Assembly: GCA_946481135.1 (NCBI GenBank)
Contig: CAMLMQ010000149.1
Coordinates: 1-7,580, forward strand
Direction of reading: 5' to 3'
Source of the DNA: an uncultured Microbacteriaceae bacterium
GTDB lineage: Bacteria; Actinomycetota; Actinomycetes; Actinomycetales; Microbacteriaceae
DNA: 7,580 nt
This document shows, in pieces, positions 6,178 to 7,580 of the stretch (the first letter of the stretch is position 1; every line of letters begins with the position of its first letter). The position numbers and the translations under genes are program-made. The notes beneath the pieces were generated by a model. The model was given only the letters and a program-made list of their open reading frames with translations, did no database searches and was not told where the DNA came from.

Positions 6178-6528
6178 ATGCCACTTTCGGAACAGGAGCA
6201 GCGCCTCCTCGACGAGATGGAGCGCAGCCTCTACCACCACGATGCCGACGACGTCGCCACCGTGGGTCCTCGAGGCCGCGCGAGTTACGGCGCGATCGCG
6301 ATCGCGATCATCGCCGGGGTCGTCGGGCTCGTCCTCCTCATCGTGGGTGTCGTCGTGCGCCAGCCGCTCGTGGGCGTGCTCGGCTTCGGCGTGATGTTCG
6401 CCGGGGCGATGTTCGGGCTCGCCCCGCCGCGACGCTTCACCGTCCCGCGTGACGGGGCCCCGCGTCGTCCCGGGCTCATGGACCAGCTCGGCGAGCACTG
6501 GGAGCAGCAGCGGCGCGACGAGGGCTGA
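6178..6528 (+). CDS. DUF3040 family small membrane protein
   Basis: A 116-residue protein with the DUF3040 hallmark N-terminus PLSEQEQRLLDEMERSLYHHD, a short amphipathic acidic segment, then two closely spaced hydrophobic helices (about 38-60 and 64-82) separated by RQP, and a basic, proline-containing C-terminal tail ending in Gln/Arg/Glu-rich sequence. The N- and C-termini are probably both cytoplasmic, given the short two-helix hairpin. The family is widespread in actinobacteria and has no established biochemical role. A DUF3040 gene near mraZ is also found in mycobacteria, so its location near the division cluster is conserved. The start is set by a strong ribosome site. A tandem GCGATC run (6292-6309) encodes Ala-Ile repeats in the first helix. 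It is a single-gene unit bounded by its own promoter and terminator. Confidence 0.88.
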   Translation: MPLSEQEQRLLDEMERSLYHHDADDVATVGPRGRASYGAIAIAIIAGVVGLVLLIVGVVVRQPLVGVLGFGVMFAGAMFGLAPPRRFTVPRDGAPRRPGLMDQLGEHWEQQRRDEG

Positions 6529-6548
6529 GCCCCCCCGACTTCATCGAG

Positions 6549-6580
6549 AAAGACCGACCTTCGGGTCGGTCTTTTTTTTT
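6549..6580 (+). terminator. Strong intrinsic terminator after the DUF3040 gene
   Basis: AAAGACCGACC (6549-6559) pairs with GGTCGGTCTTT (6564-6574) around a TTCG loop (6560-6563). This gives a C(UUCG)G tetraloop, an unusually stable RNA loop, and is followed by nine T residues (6572-6580). It is a textbook factor-independent terminator, and it isolates mraZ from upstream transcription. Confidence 0.95.
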
Positions 6581-6610
6581 GCGCGCATCCCGATTTCTGT
6601 GTGCGCGCAT
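6580..6610. repeat. Two copies of the palindromic 9-mer TGCGCGCAT
   Basis: TGCGCGCAT occurs at 6580-6588 and 6602-6610, 22 bp apart. Its first eight bases are self-complementary, so the two copies can also pair as an 8-bp stem with a 14-nt loop. The first copy starts on the last T of the upstream terminator. The rest of the gap up to the mraZ operator (about 6611-6717) shows no gene or clear signal. Confidence 0.5.
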
Positions 6611-6717
6611 GCCGGCTGCCAGGCCGCCGTCAGGTGGGCCGATCCGCGTCGCGTGCCCGTGCGTCGTCCGGGGTCCTCGCCGCGAATCGGTGCCCGCCGG
6701 GGAGTGCCGTGACCCCA

Positions 6718-6784
6718 CAAGGGGGCGTCGGGGAGGAATTGGGGCGCAAAGTGGTTGTTTGGGGAGGAAAGTGGAGTAAAGTGG
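6718..6784 (+). promoter_or_regulatory. MraZ-box operator array upstream of mraZ, 10-bp period
   Basis: Three perfect AAAGTGG boxes lie at 6748-6754, 6768-6774 and 6778-6784. They match the AAAGTG-type, 10-bp-spaced boxes known to be bound by MraZ. The intervening phase position holds TTTGGGG (6758-6764). Going upstream at the same 10-bp step are ATTGGGG (6738-6744), TCGGGGA (6728-6734) and CAAGGGG (6718-6724), all carrying a G-tract on the same face. The core (6748-6784) is a confident operator; the upstream extension is inferred from phase alone. MraZ made by the adjacent gene would repress its own operon here. Confidence 0.85.
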
Positions 6785-6820
6785 GTGACAACCTCGCAGT
6801 CTGGCCGGAGCAAGAGGGGG
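6755..6820 (+). promoter_or_regulatory. mraZ promoter embedded in the operator, plus ribosome binding site
   Basis: TTGTTT (6755-6760), a 16-nt spacer and TAAAGT (6777-6782) form a plausible promoter. The -10 overlaps the last two MraZ boxes, so MraZ binding would block RNA polymerase. The transcription start would be near 6789, giving a leader of about 40 nt. AGGGGG (6815-6820) is the ribosome site, 7 nt before ATG 6828. Confidence 0.55.
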
Positions 6821-6827
6821 TGGCCGC

Positions 6828-7259
6828 ATGTTGCTGGGCACCTTCGCGCCGAAGCTCGACGAGAAGGGGCGGCTCGTCCTCCCCGCGAAGTTCTTCGACG
6901 AGTTCTCCGGCGGCCTCGTCATGACCCGCGGCGTCGACCGCTGCGTCTTCGTGTACAGCGAGCGCGAGTTCGAGAAGGTGCACGAGCGGATGGCGAGCGC
7001 CCCCGTGACGACGAAGGAGGGGCGCGACTACATCCGCCTCTTCCTCTCCGGGGCGACGCAGGAGATCCCCGACAAGCAGCGCCGGGTGACCGTGCCCCCG
7101 ATGCTGCGCGACTACGCGGGCCTCGAGCGGGAACTGACGATGATCGGCGCCGGGACGCGCGCCGAGATCTGGGACAGCGCCGCGTGGGACGAGTTCTACG
7201 CCGCGACCGAGACCGGCTATGCCGCCGCCGACGGGGAGGTGATCGCGGGCCTCTTCTGA
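6828..7259 (+). CDS. mraZ: MraZ, transcriptional regulator of the dcw cluster
   Basis: A 143-residue DNA-binding protein that assembles into rings and regulates the division and cell-wall cluster starting with itself. It has two tandem SpoVT/AbrB-type half-domains. The first carries [12 protein letters not shown] (11-22) with the DxxGR motif. The second carries [18 protein letters not shown] (82-99), in which the usual Gly of DxxGR is Arg (D82-K-Q-R85-R86). [12 protein letters not shown] (105-116) is the typical C-terminal family segment. Length matches the family. ATG 6828 is backed by an AGGGGG ribosome site and by the conserved start-proximal sequence MLLGTF. An operator array lies just upstream, and rsmH/mraW follows after a 101-nt structured gap in the standard mraZ-mraW order. 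Confidence 0.97.
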   Translation: MLLGTFAPKLDEKGRLVLPAKFFDEFSGGLVMTRGVDRCVFVYSEREFEKVHERMASAPVTTKEGRDYIRLFLSGATQEIPDKQRRVTVPPMLRDYAGLERELTMIGAGTRAEIWDSAAWDEFYAATETGYAAADGEVIAGLF

Positions 7260-7268
7260 CCGGGTGGA

Positions 7269-7319
7269 TGCGACCCTCAGCCGCGCACCCTGGCTTCCCT
7301 TCCCCGAAGCCAGGTCGCA
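7269..7319 (+). ncRNA. Probable mraW RNA motif (cis-acting leader before rsmH)
   Basis: A composite hairpin fills the mraZ-rsmH gap. The inner stem is CCTGGCTTC (7289-7297) with GAAGCCAGG (7306-7314), closing an 8-nt pyrimidine-rich loop CCTTCCCC (7298-7305). An outer arm TGCGACC (7269-7275) is an exact reverse complement of GGTCGCA (7313-7319), with a 13- to 14-nt left-side bulge; the two stems compete for 7313-7314. A conserved structured RNA, the mraW motif, is established upstream of mraW genes in actinobacteria. The location, hairpin and CUUCCC-type loop agree with it as I recall it. No ligand is known. The hairpin is directly seen; the family assignment needs a covariance-model search. 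Confidence 0.7.
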
Positions 7320-7328
7320 GCGGATGGG

Positions 7329-7346
7329 GATCGGATCCTCCCGATC
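7329..7346 (+). other. Second small stem-loop just upstream of rsmH
   Basis: GATCGG (7329-7334) pairs with CCGATC (7341-7346) around a 6-nt loop, 14 nt before the rsmH ATG. The ATG itself has only a weak CGGA (7355-7358) nearby, so translation may rely on this leader structure or on coupling. The functional role is inferred and uncertain. Confidence 0.35.
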
Positions 7347-7360
7347 GGGCTCCACGGATC

Positions 7361-7580
7361 ATGAACGACGACACCCCGAACTCCGCCGACGCCGACGCGC
7401 TCCACATCCCCGTGATGCTGGAGCGCTGCCTCGAGCTGCTCGCGCCCGCCCTCGACCGTCCCGACGCGGTGCTCGTCGACGGCACCCTGGGTCTCGGCGG
7501 GCACGCCGAGGCGTTCCTGCGGAGGTTCCCCGAACTCACCCTGGTCGGGATCGACCGGGATCCGGAGGCGCTGCGTCTGG
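7361..7580 (+). CDS. rsmH: RsmH (MraW), 16S rRNA cytosine-1402 N4-methyltransferase, 3'-truncated by the window
   Basis: An AdoMet-dependent methyltransferase that modifies C1402 in the 16S rRNA decoding centre; it is the second gene of the dcw cluster. The first 73 residues are visible. After a short variable acidic N-terminus comes [15 protein letters not shown] (about 15-29), then the AdoMet-binding motif [17 protein letters not shown] (37-53) and [13 protein letters not shown] (61-73), all diagnostic of this family. Full-length members are about 300-340 residues, so most of the gene lies beyond the window. ATG 7361 is the only sensible start, although it lacks a strong Shine-Dalgarno site. 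Expression probably comes from the mraZ promoter through the structured gap. Confidence 0.95.
   Translation, partial: MNDDTPNSADADALHIPVMLERCLELLAPALDRPDAVLVDGTLGLGGHAEAFLRRFPELTLVGIDRDPEALRL

Noticed and set aside
6292..6309. Three tandem GCGATC units in the DUF3040 gene as a phase-variable repeat
   Set aside because: The 6-bp unit keeps the frame and simply encodes Ala-Ile in a membrane helix; three copies are too few to infer slippage.
1..7580. Mobile element, CRISPR, toxin-antitoxin or defence system
   Set aside because: No transposase, integrase, spacer array or known defence domain is visible. The genes are conserved actinobacterial core genes in a familiar order.

Overview
The window is about 70% GC and carries a conserved actinobacterial chromosomal neighbourhood. 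Gene content, GTG starts without Shine-Dalgarno sites, and a PASTA-bearing PknL-type kinase point to Actinomycetota, most likely Microbacteriaceae; the family is inferred from protein style, not from a search. The gene order broadly parallels the Mycobacterium tuberculosis region running from aroG (Rv2178c) through pknL, Rv2175c and idsA2 to a DUF3040 gene, mraZ and mraW. This is core-chromosome sequence. I see no mobile element, CRISPR array, tRNA, rRNA or defence island.

Layout. Bases 1-1094 (+) are the 3' part of a class II DAHP synthase, the entry enzyme of the shikimate pathway. It converges on pknL (1108-3108, -), a membrane Ser/Thr kinase with four extracellular PASTA-type segments. 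Upstream of pknL on the same strand is a secreted three-LysM protein with a lysozyme-like C-terminal domain (3205-4503, -). Divergent from that is a small winged-helix DNA-binding protein of the Rv2175c family (4655-4990, +); in mycobacteria this family is a PknL substrate. It converges on a polyprenyl diphosphate synthase (5004-6113, -). Divergent from the synthase is a small two-TM DUF3040 protein (6178-6528, +), closed by a strong intrinsic terminator. The dcw (division and cell wall) cluster then begins: a phased operator array, mraZ (6828-7259, +), a structured leader matching the known actinobacterial mraW RNA motif, and the start of rsmH/mraW (7361 to the window end, +).

Shared theme. 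Several genes bear on envelope growth: isoprenoid precursor supply, a peptidoglycan-sensing type of kinase, a LysM wall-binding probable lytic enzyme, and the MraZ-controlled division cluster. PknL with the Rv2175c-like protein would form a kinase/DNA-binding signalling pair, with the LysM gene placed between them.

Part 2 in brief. I found no undescribed multi-gene system. The most interesting signals are regulatory: (i) a 10-bp periodic G-tract array upstream of mraZ that extends beyond its three perfect AAAGTGG boxes; (ii) two convergent gene junctions that each carry a perfect stem-loop with a stop codon in the loop; (iii) three genes with a -10-like hexamer exactly 6 nt before a GTG start, suggesting leaderless mRNAs; (iv) a perfect 8-bp inverted repeat holding two opposed TTGACA motifs between the LysM gene and the Rv2175c homologue; (v) a composite hairpin leader before rsmH.
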